From: Streptomyces fildesensis
Lineage (GTDB): Bacteria; Actinomycetota; Actinomycetes; Streptomycetales; Streptomycetaceae
DNA: 64,000 bases
Assembly (NCBI RefSeq): GCF_016107395.1
Contig: NZ_JAAIKO010000040.1
Location: 1-64,000 of the forward strand
Reading direction: 5' to 3'
Shown here: piece by piece, positions 8,391 through 16,709 of the stretch
Layout of the letters: every line of letters starts with the position of its first letter
Position numbering within the stretch: the first letter of the stretch is position 1
Position numbers and translations under genes: made by a program
The notes under the pieces: model-generated
Told to the model about the DNA's origin: nothing
Databases searched by the model: none
Seen by the model: only the letters and a program-made list of their open reading frames with translations

Positions 8391-9992
8391 ATGAACCGTA
8401 AGCTACTGGTGCCGGCGATGCTTCTCGGCGTCGTCGCACCCGCCCTCGCCGGTTGCGGCGGATCGGGCAGTGGCGGTGACAGCAGCGGTAAACCCATCGT
8501 CGTCGGGACCACGGACAGCATCAAGCTGACCAAGGAGAACCCGTCACCCTTGGATCCGGCGACGTCGTACGACAGCGCCACGTGGAACGTCTTCTACAAC
8601 ACCTTCCAGATGCTGCTGCGCTACCCGCGCAGCGGTACCAACCCGGAACCCGACGCCGCGGAGAAGTGCGGCTTCACCGACCTGGTCGGGCAGGTGTACC
8701 AGTGCACGCTCCGCAAGGGGCTCAGTTTCTCCAACGGTCACGCGCTGACGGCCGAGGACGTCAAGTTCTCGGTCGACCGCATGTTGAAGATCAACAGTGA
8801 CAACGGTCCCGCGTCGCTGATCTCCGGCGTCGCCACCGTGCAGGCGCCCGACGAGAAGACGGTGGTCTTCCGCCTCAAGGCGCCGGACTCCACCTTCCCG
8901 CTCAAGCTGGCCACGCCCGCCGCCGCGATCCTGGACAGCCAGGTCTACCCCGCGGACAAGCCGTACGACGGCTTCAAGATCGTCGGCTCCGGCCCTTACA
9001 CGCTGGACGACTTCAAGCAGGACGACAAGGCCGTCTTCTCCAGGAACGCGAACTACCAGGGCACGCTGAAGCTGAACAACAGCAAGGTGGAGCTGCGGAT
9101 GTTCACGTCCGCGGACACGATGGAGGCCGAGCTCAAGAAGGGCACGGTCGACGTCGCCACCCGCACCATGCGGCCCGACCAGATCAACCGGCTGCTCAAG
9201 GCCGGCGACGGCGAGAACGTCAAGCTCACCGAAGCGGCCGGCACCGAGGCCCGCTACCTGTTCTTCGACACCACGGACCCGGCGGTGCGGCCCAAGGCCG
9301 TCCGCCAGGCCGTCGCCCAGATCCTGGACCGCCAGGCGCTGACCCGTGATGTCTTCCAGCGGACCGCCGATCCGCTGTACTCGCCCGTCCCGGTGGGCAT
9401 CACCGGGCACGCCAACTCCTTCTTCAAGACCTACGGCGACCCGAGCGTGACCAAGGCCAAGGCGCTGCTGCACCAGGCCGGGATCGACGACAAGGTCGCG
9501 TTCGACTACTGGTACCGCAAGGACCTCGCCGGCTCCAGCAACAAGGAGGAGGCCGAGGCGATCAAGGCTCAGCTCGACGCGAGCGGCCTGTTCGACGTCA
9601 CGCTCAAGAGCGAGGAGTGGAACGTCTTCCTCACCGAGGTGAAGAAGCACAAGTACGCCGCCTACGCTCTGAGCTGGCTGCCCGACTTCCCGGACCCGGA
9701 CAACTACATCGCGCCGTTCTTCGACAAGGGCAACTTCCTGAAGCTGCCCTACCAGAGCGACATCATCCAGCGCCAGGTGATCCCGCAGACCCGACAGCAG
9801 TCCCAGCGCAGCGCCACCATCAGTGATTTCGAGACCGCTCAGAAGATCATCGCCCAGGACGTGCCGATGCTGCCGCTGTGGCAGGGCAAGCAGTACATCG
9901 CTGCCCGCAGTGACATCACCGGTGTGGAATGGGCGCTCAACTCCTCCACCACCACCCAGTTCTGGGAGCTCGGGCGGGGCGTGACGAGTTGA
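8391..9992 (+). CDS. ABC transporter substrate-binding lipoprotein 2
   Basis: A 533-residue family-5 solute-binding lipoprotein. The signal peptide ends in LAGC (Cys22). It is closely similar to the following gene over its length, sharing YNTFQ, LLRYPRSGT, FSNGHALT, PMLPLWQGKQY and the ending TTQFWELGRGVT, and is less similar to binding protein 1. The leaders of genes 2 and 3 are nearly identical (AGGGAGAACG, then CGAGG, then ATGAA), so a tandem duplication that included the ribosome-binding site is likely. It lies 107 bases after the ATPase gene. Confidence 0.92.
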   Translation: MNRKLLVPAMLLGVVAPALAGCGGSGSGGDSSGKPIVVGTTDSIKLTKENPSPLDPATSYDSATWNVFYNTFQMLLRYPRSGTNPEPDAAEKCGFTDLVGQVYQCTLRKGLSFSNGHALTAEDVKFSVDRMLKINSDNGPASLISGVATVQAPDEKTVVFRLKAPDSTFPLKLATPAAAILDSQVYPADKPYDGFKIVGSGPYTLDDFKQDDKAVFSRNANYQGTLKLNNSKVELRMFTSADTMEAELKKGTVDVATRTMRPDQINRLLKAGDGENVKLTEAAGTEARYLFFDTTDPAVRPKAVRQAVAQILDRQALTRDVFQRTADPLYSPVPVGITGHANSFFKTYGDPSVTKAKALLHQAGIDDKVAFDYWYRKDLAGSSNKEEAEAIKAQLDASGLFDVTLKSEEWNVFLTEVKKHKYAAYALSWLPDFPDPDNYIAPFFDKGNFLKLPYQSDIIQRQVIPQTRQQSQRSATISDFETAQKIIAQDVPMLPLWQGKQYIAARSDITGVEWALNSSTTTQFWELGRGVTS

Positions 9993-10020
9993 TCAGCACA
10001 TACAAGGGAGAACGTCGAGG

Positions 10021-11619
10021 ATGAATCGCAAGCTGCTCGCGCTGCCGATAGTCGTGGGTCTGATGACGCCCGTACTCGCCGGTTGTGGATCCGGCAGTGG
10101 CAGCGGGGACGACGGCAAGGCGATCGTCTTCGGCACCACCGACGAGTTCCACATCACGCCGCAGGCGCCGGCCCCGCTCGACCCCGTCACGGGCTACGAC
10201 ATCCAGTCCTGGAACGTCTTCTACAACACGTTCCAGACGCTGCTGCGCTACCCCCGCAGCGGTACCGACCCGGAGCCCGAGGCCGCCAAGGAGTGCCACT
10301 TCACCGACGGACTCGGCGAGCAGTACCGCTGCACCCTGCGGGACGGCCTCGAGTTCTCCAACGGGCACGCGCTCACGTCCAAGGACGTGAAGTTCTCCAT
10401 CGACCGCATGCTCGCGATCAAGGACGAGAACGGCCCGTACAGCCTTCTGACCAACGTGGACAAGGTCGAGACGCCGGACGACGCCACGGTCGTCTTCCAT
10501 CTCAAGGACCCCGACGCCACCTTCCCGTACAAGCTGGCCACGCCCGCCGCGGCGATCGTGGACAGCGAGGTGTACGACGCGAAGAAGCAGCACCCCGGCT
10601 TCGACATCATGGGTTCCGGCCCGTACCAGCTGGACTCCTTCAAGGAGGGCGACTCGGCCGTCTTCACGAAGAACCCGCACTACAAGGGCACGATCAAGCT
10701 GAACAACAGCAAGATCGAGCTCAAGTTCTTCAAGAACTCCACGGACATGGAGAAGGCGCTCAAGGCCGGTGACATCGACGTCATGAACCGGACGATGACG
10801 CCCGACCAGCTGAACAGCCTCAACATCAGCACCGACAGCAACGTCAAGCTGACCGAGACGGCCGGCACCGAGATCCGCTACCTGGTCTTCAACACGGCCG
10901 ACCCGGTCGTGAAGCAGAAGGCGGTCCGCGAGGCCTTCGCCCAGATCGTGGACCGGCAGGCCATCACGCGCGACGTCTACAAGCGCACCACCGAGCCGTT
11001 GTACTCGATGGTCCCGGCCGGCATCACCGCCCACGCCACCTCGTTCTACAACTCCTACGGCGAGCCGAGCGTGCCGAAGGCCCGTAAGACGCTCAAGGAC
11101 GCCAACATCACCACGCCGGTCGAGCTGACGCTCTCGTACACGACCGAGCACTACGGCGAGGCGACCAAGGCGGAGTTCGAGCTGCTCAAGAAGCAGCTGG
11201 ACGCCAGCGGGCTGTTCAAGATCAAGCTGCAGCCGGTGGCCGACTGGCACACGTACACCGACGGCGGGCGCAAGCACCAGTACCAGGTGTACGGGATGGG
11301 CTGGTTCCCCGACTTCCCGGACCCGGACAACTACGTCGCGCCGTTCCTCGGCAAGGACAACTTCCTGGAGCTGGCGTACGCGAACCCGCTGATCCAGGGC
11401 CAGCTGATCAACTCCACCCGGCAGAAGACGCAGCGCAGCGCGACCTTCCCGGACTTCACCCAGATGCAGAACATCATCGCCACCGATGTGCCGATGCTGC
11501 CGCTGTGGCAGGGCAAGCAGTACCTCGCCGCCCGCAGCGACATCACGGGCACCGAATGGACCCTCAACGCGTCCTCCACGACCCAGTTCTGGGAGCTGGG
11601 ACGAGGTGTGACGGGCTGA
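10021..11619 (+). CDS. ABC transporter substrate-binding lipoprotein 3
   Basis: A 532-residue tandem paralogue of the previous gene with lipobox LAGC (Cys22). The middle, ligand-contact part differs more from its neighbour (for example LTLSYTTEHYGEATKAE versus the shorter VAFDYWYRKDL) than the ends do. This suggests that the copies were kept to bind different ligands through one membrane channel. It starts 28 bases after gene 2 and is followed by a perfect 18-base-pair hairpin that closes the operon. Confidence 0.92.
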   Translation: MNRKLLALPIVVGLMTPVLAGCGSGSGSGDDGKAIVFGTTDEFHITPQAPAPLDPVTGYDIQSWNVFYNTFQTLLRYPRSGTDPEPEAAKECHFTDGLGEQYRCTLRDGLEFSNGHALTSKDVKFSIDRMLAIKDENGPYSLLTNVDKVETPDDATVVFHLKDPDATFPYKLATPAAAIVDSEVYDAKKQHPGFDIMGSGPYQLDSFKEGDSAVFTKNPHYKGTIKLNNSKIELKFFKNSTDMEKALKAGDIDVMNRTMTPDQLNSLNISTDSNVKLTETAGTEIRYLVFNTADPVVKQKAVREAFAQIVDRQAITRDVYKRTTEPLYSMVPAGITAHATSFYNSYGEPSVPKARKTLKDANITTPVELTLSYTTEHYGEATKAEFELLKKQLDASGLFKIKLQPVADWHTYTDGGRKHQYQVYGMGWFPDFPDPDNYVAPFLGKDNFLELAYANPLIQGQLINSTRQKTQRSATFPDFTQMQNIIATDVPMLPLWQGKQYLAARSDITGTEWTLNASSTTQFWELGRGVTG

Positions 11620-11640
11620 CAACGGGCTGATCAGGACACT

Positions 11641-11679
11641 GGAACGGGCCCGGACGACACTGTCGTCCGGGCCCGTTCC
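11641..11679 (+). terminator. Perfect hairpin terminator of the transporter operon
   Basis: GGAACGGGCCCGGACGAC (11641-11658) and its exact complement GTCGTCCGGGCCCGTTCC (11662-11679) with loop ACT, 22 bases after the last stop codon. Confidence 0.85.
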
Positions 11680-11774
11680 GCTGTGCCGGGGCGACCGGGG
11701 TTGACCTTGTCCCTGGGGCAGACCACAGCATCGGGGCAGCCGGGCACACCGCCCGGCACGAGGAGGCGAGCACG

Positions 11775-12893
11775 GTGCTGCTGACGATCGGGGAGTTCGG
11801 ACACGCGTCCGGCCTGTCGCCGAAGGCGCTGCGGCTGTACGACGAACTCGGACTGCTGCCGCCCGCCCGCGTCGACCCGCTAACCGGCTACCGGTTCTAC
11901 GATCCGGCGCAGTTGGAACGGGCCGGGCTGGTGGCCTGGCTCCGCCGGCTCGGCATGCCGCTGGCCCGGATCCGGGTGGTGTGCGACCTGGCGCCGGCCG
12001 CGGCGGCGGAGGCCGTCGCCGCGTTCTGGGCACAGGTCGAGTCCGACACCGACGCCCGGCGGGACCTCGCGACCTTCCTCGTCGACCACCTGTCACGGAA
12101 GGACACCGTCATGGAACGCACCGGAGCAGCTCTGGCGATCCGCTATGCCGCGCTCACCGACACCGGTCTGATCCGCGAGAGCAACCAGGACGCGGCCTAC
12201 GCCGACGCCCGGCTGCTCGCCGTCGCCGACGGATTCGGCGCCGGCGGGGCGCCCGCGAGCGCCGCCGCCATCGACGCGCTCAAGCGCCTCGACCTCGCCG
12301 ACAGCACCCGCACCGGCACCACGAGCCCCGGCGTCCCCGCCGGCGGTCTCCTCAACGCCCTCGAGAACGCCGTGCAGGAGGCCAACGAGGCGGTGCGGGG
12401 CCTCGCCGGGCCCGACGGCGCGCTCCAGGGGCCGGGCACGACCCTGACGGCCATGCTGTGGACCGGATCGCAGCTCGCCCTCGTCCACATCGGCGACTCC
12501 CGCGCCTATCTGCTGCGCGGCGGCGAGCTCTTCCAGATCACCCACGACCACACCCTCGTGCAGTCGATGGTCGACGACGGCCGCATCAGCGCGGGAGAGG
12601 CGGCGTCGCACCCCCAGCGGATGCTGCTGCTGCGGGCCCTCGACGGCGGCGACGCGTCCACCGCCGATCTGCGCCTGCACGACGCCCTCCCCGGCGACCG
12701 CTATCTGCTGTGCTCCGACGGCCTGACCACCGTGGTGCCGGGCCCGGAGATCCAGCGGGTGCTCGCCTCGGTCACCGACCCCGAGCAGGCCGTCCGCGAG
12801 CTGATCGCGCTGGCCAACGCGGGCGGCGGGCCCGACAACGTCAGCTGCGCCGTCGCGGACGTCGTCGAAGCGGCCGCCGGGCCGGCCCGTTAG
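11775..12893 (+). CDS. MerR-type DNA-binding domain fused to a PP2C phosphatase
   Basis: A 372-residue two-domain protein. Residues 1-70 are a MerR helix-turn-helix (LLTIGEFGHASGLSPKALRLY, then LLPPARVDPLTGYRFYD). A helical linker follows. From about residue 123 there is a PP2C/PPM Ser/Thr phosphatase: RESNQD at 134-139, VADGFGAGG with metal-ligand Asp, HIGDSRAYLLR, LCSDGLT and GGPDNVSCAV. All the usual metal-binding Asp residues are present, so activity is plausible. GTG at 11775 follows AGGAGG by eight bases. Neither domain names a target. A promoter-binding regulator that dephosphorylates partners, or whose binding is controlled by phosphorylation, is inference. Confidence 0.85.
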   Translation: MLLTIGEFGHASGLSPKALRLYDELGLLPPARVDPLTGYRFYDPAQLERAGLVAWLRRLGMPLARIRVVCDLAPAAAAEAVAAFWAQVESDTDARRDLATFLVDHLSRKDTVMERTGAALAIRYAALTDTGLIRESNQDAAYADARLLAVADGFGAGGAPASAAAIDALKRLDLADSTRTGTTSPGVPAGGLLNALENAVQEANEAVRGLAGPDGALQGPGTTLTAMLWTGSQLALVHIGDSRAYLLRGGELFQITHDHTLVQSMVDDGRISAGEAASHPQRMLLLRALDGGDASTADLRLHDALPGDRYLLCSDGLTTVVPGPEIQRVLASVTDPEQAVRELIALANAGGGPDNVSCAVADVVEAAAGPAR

Positions 12894-12963
12894 GCGCTGC
12901 GGGGCCGGGTACCGCAGGGCCGGTACACCCCGCCGGCGATGAGTTCTGCCCGGCCGGCAGGTC

Positions 12964-12985
12964 TGTCGTAGGAGAACCCACGACA
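12964..12985 (+). promoter_or_regulatory. Inverted repeat abutting the STAS gene ribosome-binding site
   Basis: TGTCGT (12964-12969) and ACGACA (12980-12985) are perfect arms with a 10-base loop. GGAGG begins at the next base. Possible operator or small hairpin beside the ribosome-binding site; short enough to be chance. Confidence 0.3.
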
Positions 12986-12996
12986 GGAGGCCGACG

Positions 12997-13425
12997 TTGA
13001 GCGCAGCCGACGAGGCGCCGGAGCGGGCCGGACGGCAGCCGGAGCAGGGCCCGGACGGGGTCGTCTGGGTCCTGGCCGGCCCGCTCACCCGCGCCGGCAT
13101 ACCCGAGCTGTGCGCATGCCTGCGGGACCGGCTGCGCGGCGGGGAACCGGGCTGGGTCACCTGCGACGTGGCCGCGCTCACCGACCCGGACGCGGTCACC
13201 GTCGAAGCCCTGGCCCGGCTGCAGCTCACCGCCCGGCGGCTCGGCAGCCGGATAAGGCTGCGGAACGCCGGCGGGCGGCTGCGCGGGCTGCTGGCCCTGG
13301 CGGGGCTGCGGGACGTGCTTCCCCTGGAGCCGGGGTTACGGCTCCAGCCGGGGAGGCAGGCCGAACAGCGGAAACAGGTGCGCGGTGTCGAGGAACGAGT
13401 TGATCCCGGTGATCCGGTCCCCTGA
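12997..13425 (+). CDS. STAS-domain protein (anti-sigma factor antagonist-like)
   Basis: A 142-residue STAS-fold protein. The core runs from about residue 20 to 110: VVWVLAGPLTRAGIPELC, GWVTCDVAALTDPDAVTVEALARL, then the helix and strand to LRDVLPLEP. In SpoIIAA-like proteins a Ser sits at the D-S/D-x motif after the second strand; here the matching stretch reads ALTDPDAVTVE, so the phosphorylatable Ser is replaced or shifted (Thr nearby). TTG at 12997 follows GGAGG by six bases. The last 30 codons are antisense to the end of the sigma factor gene. A partner anti-sigma factor is not next to it. Confidence 0.75.
   Translation: MSAADEAPERAGRQPEQGPDGVVWVLAGPLTRAGIPELCACLRDRLRGGEPGWVTCDVAALTDPDAVTVEALARLQLTARRLGSRIRLRNAGGRLRGLLALAGLRDVLPLEPGLRLQPGRQAEQRKQVRGVEERVDPGDPVP
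13324..13347. terminator. Bidirectional hairpin inside overlapping convergent genes
   Basis: CTGGAGCCG (13324-13332) and CGGCTCCAG (13339-13347) are perfect arms with loop GGGTTA. The loop holds the stop codon of the minus-strand sigma factor gene (13336-13338), while the hairpin lies inside the coding part of the plus-strand STAS gene. Confidence 0.5.
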
Positions 13426-14319
13426 GATCTCGATGACCTGCAGCGCCCACGGCTCGTGGCCGCCGTCGGAAGCGGGCCGGTACTGGCCGAACGCCGGTGA
13501 GCCGTTCGCCGTGACCGGCAGCAGCCGCGAGCCCGCGCAGCCTATGCCGGTGCCGAGCATCCAGCCGCGGATGTCCGCGGGGCCGCGGAACCACAGCTCG
13601 TACGGCGGCATCGACAGCGTCGCGTCCTCCCGCAGCAGAGAGGTGAGCGAGTCCAGGTCGTAGCGCTCGAAGGCGTCGACGTAGCGGGCCAGCAGGGCGC
13701 GCTGCGTCTCGTCCATCGGCCGGGCCGGGTCGCTGGCGGTGACATCACTGGCGGCCAGTGCCGAACGGGCCCGCTGCAGCGCGCTGTTGACCGACGCCAC
13801 CGTCGTGTCGAGCAGTTCGGCGACCTCGCTCGCCTTCCACGCGAGCACCTCCCGCAGGATCAGCACCGCGCGCTGCCGGGGCGCCAGGTGCTGCAGCGCG
13901 GCGACGAACGCCAGCCGGACCGAATCGCGCTGGGCGGCCACCTCGGCCGGATCGCCGCCCGAGGGCAGCATCCGGCCGTCGGGCATCGGCTCGATCCACG
14001 TCGCCTCCGGCAGCGCCGGGGTCAACGGGGACGAGGACGAGACGGGGGACGCGAGATCCATCGGGCGGGCCCGGCGCTCGCGCGCCTTGAGCATGTCCAG
14101 ACAGACGTTGGTGGCGATGCGGTACAGCCACGACCGCAGCGACGCCCGGCCCTCGAACCGGTCGAAGCCGCGCCACGCCCGCACCAGGGTCTCTTGGACG
14201 GCGTCCTCCGACTCGAACGCCGATCCCAGCATCCGGTAGCAGTAGCCCGTCAGCTCCACCCGGTGCCGCTCTAGCTGCAGCTCCGAAGCCACACCGTCCA
14301 TTGCCGCGAGATCACTCAT
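13336..14319 (-). CDS. ECF sigma factor with C-terminal SnoaL-like domain
   Basis: A 327-residue sigma-70 family factor. Region 2 spans roughly residues 15-85 (LTGYCYRMLGSAFESEDAVQE, LRSWLYRIATNVCLD). Region 4 spans roughly 145-200 (LPPRQR-like APRQRAVLILREVLAWKASEVAELL, then VNSALQRARS). A C-terminal SnoaL/NTF2-like domain starts near residue 210 (LLARYVDAFERYDLDSL), as in SigG/SigJ-type ECF factors, which are regulated by this domain instead of an adjacent anti-sigma factor. The ATG at 14319 has AAGGGG upstream. The 3' end overlaps the convergent STAS gene by 90 bases. Confidence 0.9.
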   Translation of the reverse strand: MSDLAAMDGVASELQLERHRVELTGYCYRMLGSAFESEDAVQETLVRAWRGFDRFEGRASLRSWLYRIATNVCLDMLKARERRARPMDLASPVSSSSPLTPALPEATWIEPMPDGRMLPSGGDPAEVAAQRDSVRLAFVAALQHLAPRQRAVLILREVLAWKASEVAELLDTTVASVNSALQRARSALAASDVTASDPARPMDETQRALLARYVDAFERYDLDSLTSLLREDATLSMPPYELWFRGPADIRGWMLGTGIGCAGSRLLPVTANGSPAFGQYRPASDGGHEPWALQVIEISGDRITGINSFLDTAHLFPLFGLPPRLEP

Positions 14320-14370
14320 CGAGGGCCCCTTGTCGACCGTCGGCCGTCAGCTCCAGCCGTCCCGGTCATC

Positions 14371-14946
14371 CTAGGCGGGGGGTGTGACAGCGCGCCCGGG
14401 ATCGCTCGGACCACGCCGGGTTCTGTCCTCAACCGGAAGATCCCGGGCCAGCAGGTCCATCATGAGACCGTCGTGCCACGTTCCGTCGGGGCCGCGCTCG
14501 TAGTCGCGCATGATGCCGACCGGCCGGAATCCCACCTTGGTGTAGCAGCGGATGGCAGCGGTGTTGTCGGCCGCCGGATCGATGATCAGCCGGTGGTGCC
14601 CGTGATCGGCGATCAGATGCCCGGCGAGGGTCCGCACGGCGTCGGTGCCCAGCCCGCGGCCGTGGCAGGCGGGGTCGAGGTAGATGTCGATGTTCGCGTG
14701 CCGGTAGTCGGGCTCCTCCTCGGCGCCCCACTGGATCGCGCCCACCACCCGGCCCTCGTGCTCGATGACGAAGACCTCGGTGTCCGGCTCGGCGAAGTCC
14801 TCGGCGACGGAGGCGGCCATCCGCTCCCGGTCACCGTGCCACCGTTCGTAGACCTCCGGGGTCGAGCGGATCGCGGCGAGCGCGGGAATGTCGGCGGCGG
14901 TGGCCGGACGCAGCGTGACCGACGCGCCGTGGAGAGTGGTCTGCAT
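14371..14946 (-). CDS. GNAT acetyltransferase, AAC(6')-like
   Basis: A 191-residue N-acetyltransferase using acetyl-CoA. The pyrophosphate-binding motif is CHGRGLGTDAVRTLAGHL, and LIIDPAADNTAAIRCYTKVGF matches the conserved end of the AAC(6')/GNAT group related to aminoglycoside 6'-acetyltransferases. Aminoglycoside activity cannot be claimed from this; many housekeeping GNAT enzymes share the motif. ATG at 14946. The last 20 residues are rich in Arg and Pro and probably disordered. Confidence 0.85.
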   Translation of the reverse strand: MQTTLHGASVTLRPATAADIPALAAIRSTPEVYERWHGDRERMAASVAEDFAEPDTEVFVIEHEGRVVGAIQWGAEEEPDYRHANIDIYLDPACHGRGLGTDAVRTLAGHLIADHGHHRLIIDPAADNTAAIRCYTKVGFRPVGIMRDYERGPDGTWHDGLMMDLLARDLPVEDRTRRGPSDPGRAVTPPA

Positions 14947-14998
14947 GCCGGGGACGTTACCGACCCGGCGGCGCGGCCACGACGCCCACCGCGGCCGC

Positions 14999-15670
14999 TC
15001 AGCCGGCTCCGGGGCGCACCAGCCCGCTTTCGTACGCGTACACCGCCGCCTGGACGCGGTCGCGCAAGCCCAGCTTGGTCAGCACATGCCCGACGTGGGT
15101 CTTCACGGTCGTCTCGCTGACGAACAGCTCCGCCGCGATCTCCGCGTTCGACAGCCCCCGCGCGACCAGCTTCAGCACCTCGACCTCGCGCTCGGTGAGG
15201 GTGTGCAGCGGCTGCGGCACGGACTCCTCGCCGGAGGGGAGCCGTCCCGCGTACTTGTCCAGCAGCCGGCGGGTGATGCTGGGCGCGAGCATGGCCTCGC
15301 CCGCCGCGACCACCCGGATCGCCTGCACCAGCTCGGCGGCCGGCGCGTCCTTGAGCAGGAAACCGCTGGCACCGGCGCGCAGCGCCTCGACCACGTACTC
15401 GTCCAGGTCGAAGGTGGTCAGCACAAGGACTTTCGCCGGTCCGTCCCGCCCGGGTCCGGTGATCTGGCGGGTCGCCTCGACCCCGTCCATCCGCGGCATC
15501 CGGATGTCCATCAGCACCACGTCGGGCTGCAGCGCCCGCACCTGGTCCAGAGCCTGCTGGCCGTCCCCGGCCTCACCGATCACGGCAAGGTCCGGCTCGG
15601 CCTCCAGAATCATGCGGAAGCCGGTACGCAGCAGCGGCTGGTCGTCCACCAGTAGGACGCGAATCGCCAC
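14999..15670 (-). CDS. NarL/FixJ-type response regulator (orphan)
   Basis: A 223-residue two-domain regulator. The receiver domain (residues 1-120) has acidic Asp9/Asp10, phospho-acceptor Asp55 in VVLMDIRMPRMDG, Thr in LVLTTFD and Lys in FLLKDA. The LuxR-type helix-turn-helix (about 150-215) reads LTEREVEVLKLVARGLSNAEIA and SETTVKTHVGHVLTKLGLRDR. GTG at 15670 with GAGGGAG upstream. There is no histidine kinase gene next to it; the upstream neighbour is a nuclease gene on the same strand. Confidence 0.93.
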   Translation of the reverse strand: MAIRVLLVDDQPLLRTGFRMILEAEPDLAVIGEAGDGQQALDQVRALQPDVVLMDIRMPRMDGVEATRQITGPGRDGPAKVLVLTTFDLDEYVVEALRAGASGFLLKDAPAAELVQAIRVVAAGEAMLAPSITRRLLDKYAGRLPSGEESVPQPLHTLTEREVEVLKLVARGLSNAEIAAELFVSETTVKTHVGHVLTKLGLRDRVQAAVYAYESGLVRPGAG

Positions 15671-15710
15671 AAGATCTCCCTCGTCGTTGCCGGACCCGCC
15701 CCATTCTTGC

Positions 15711-16571
15711 CTAGATCACGTCGTCACCGGACGGCGCGGGGCCCGGGAGCGGCAGCGGATAGGGCGGGGGAGTGCCCCCGAACTCCGGACAGACCGCCTG
15801 GTGGTCGCACCAGCCGCAGAGCTTGGTCCGCCGCGGCAGCCACTCGCCGGTCGCCGTGGCCTCGCGGATCGCGTCCCACAGCGCCAGCAGCTTGCGCTCC
15901 ACGCTCAGCAGGTCCGCTTCCGACGGGTCGTACATGATCACGTCGCCGCTGCCCAGATAGACCAGCTGCAGCCGGCGCGGCACCACCCCGCGCAGCCGCC
16001 ACAGCACCAGCGCGTAGAACTTCATCTGGAACAGCGCCTCGCCGGCGTACTCCGGGCGGGGCGCCTTGCCGGTCTTGTAGTCGACCACCCGCAGATCGCC
16101 GGACGGCGCCACATCGAGCCGGTCGACGTACCCGCGCAGCGTCAGCCCCGAGTCCAGCACCGTCTCCACGTACAGCTCCCGCTCGGCGGGCTCCAGCCGC
16201 GTCGGGTCCTCCAGCGTGAACCAGCGGTCGACGAGCTGCTCGGCGCTCTCCAGCCACCGGGTGAGGCCGGGTCCGTCCGCCACCTCGAAGAGCTGGGCCA
16301 GCTCGGGCCGGGCGGCCAGCAGCTTCTCCCACTCGCCCGGAACCATCGAACGGGCGCGGTCCGCCGTACGCTCGACAGCGGGGGAGTCGAAGAGCCGTTC
16401 GAGCACCGCGTGCACCACGGTGCCCCGGGTGGCCGCCTCGCTCGGCTTCTCCGGCAACTTGTCGATCACCCGCAACCGGTACAGCAGAGGACACCGCATG
16501 AAGTCCGACGCCCGTGACGGGGAGAGCGACGACGGTGGCCGGGGAGGGATGTCTGAGGTGCTGGTGCCCAT
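15711..16571 (-). CDS. RecB-family PD-(D/E)XK exonuclease-like protein
   Basis: A 286-residue nuclease-domain protein. The catalytic core reads DLRVVDYKTGKAPRPEY (Asp, then Y-K) followed by the helix QMKFYALVLWRL. A Cys near the N-terminus (DFMRCPLLYRLRV) and three near the C-terminus (KLCGWCDHQAVCP) form the four-Cys arrangement that binds a 4Fe-4S cluster in AddB/Cas4-like nucleases. It is much shorter than RecB, so it is a stand-alone nuclease. The minus-strand ATG at 16571 diverges from the protease gene, sharing a 138-base promoter region with a perfect CCATCGATGG palindrome at 16633-16642. Confidence 0.88.
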   Translation of the reverse strand: MGTSTSDIPPRPPSSLSPSRASDFMRCPLLYRLRVIDKLPEKPSEAATRGTVVHAVLERLFDSPAVERTADRARSMVPGEWEKLLAARPELAQLFEVADGPGLTRWLESAEQLVDRWFTLEDPTRLEPAERELYVETVLDSGLTLRGYVDRLDVAPSGDLRVVDYKTGKAPRPEYAGEALFQMKFYALVLWRLRGVVPRRLQLVYLGSGDVIMYDPSEADLLSVERKLLALWDAIREATATGEWLPRRTKLCGWCDHQAVCPEFGGTPPPYPLPLPGPAPSGDDVI

Positions 16572-16632
16572 GGCAGACGACCCTACGGCCTCCCGCCGAC
16601 AGCCGGTGTCGGCCGCGGACCACCGGGCAATA

Positions 16633-16642
16633 CCATCGATGG
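16633..16642. promoter_or_regulatory. Palindrome between divergent nuclease and protease genes
   Basis: CCATCGATGG, a perfect 10-base palindrome lying 62 bases from the nuclease start and 68 from the protease start. It could be a shared operator; its short length makes chance possible. Confidence 0.3.
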
Positions 16643-16709
16643 CAGAGCCCCTCGCATTGCAAGATCAATTCAGCCGGTGCGAGGGTTCACACATGAACGA
16701 GGGGAACCA

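Noticed and set aside
14371..14946. Aminoglycoside resistance by the GNAT protein
   Set aside because: Motif similarity to AAC(6') is shared by many other acetyltransferases, so resistance cannot be claimed.
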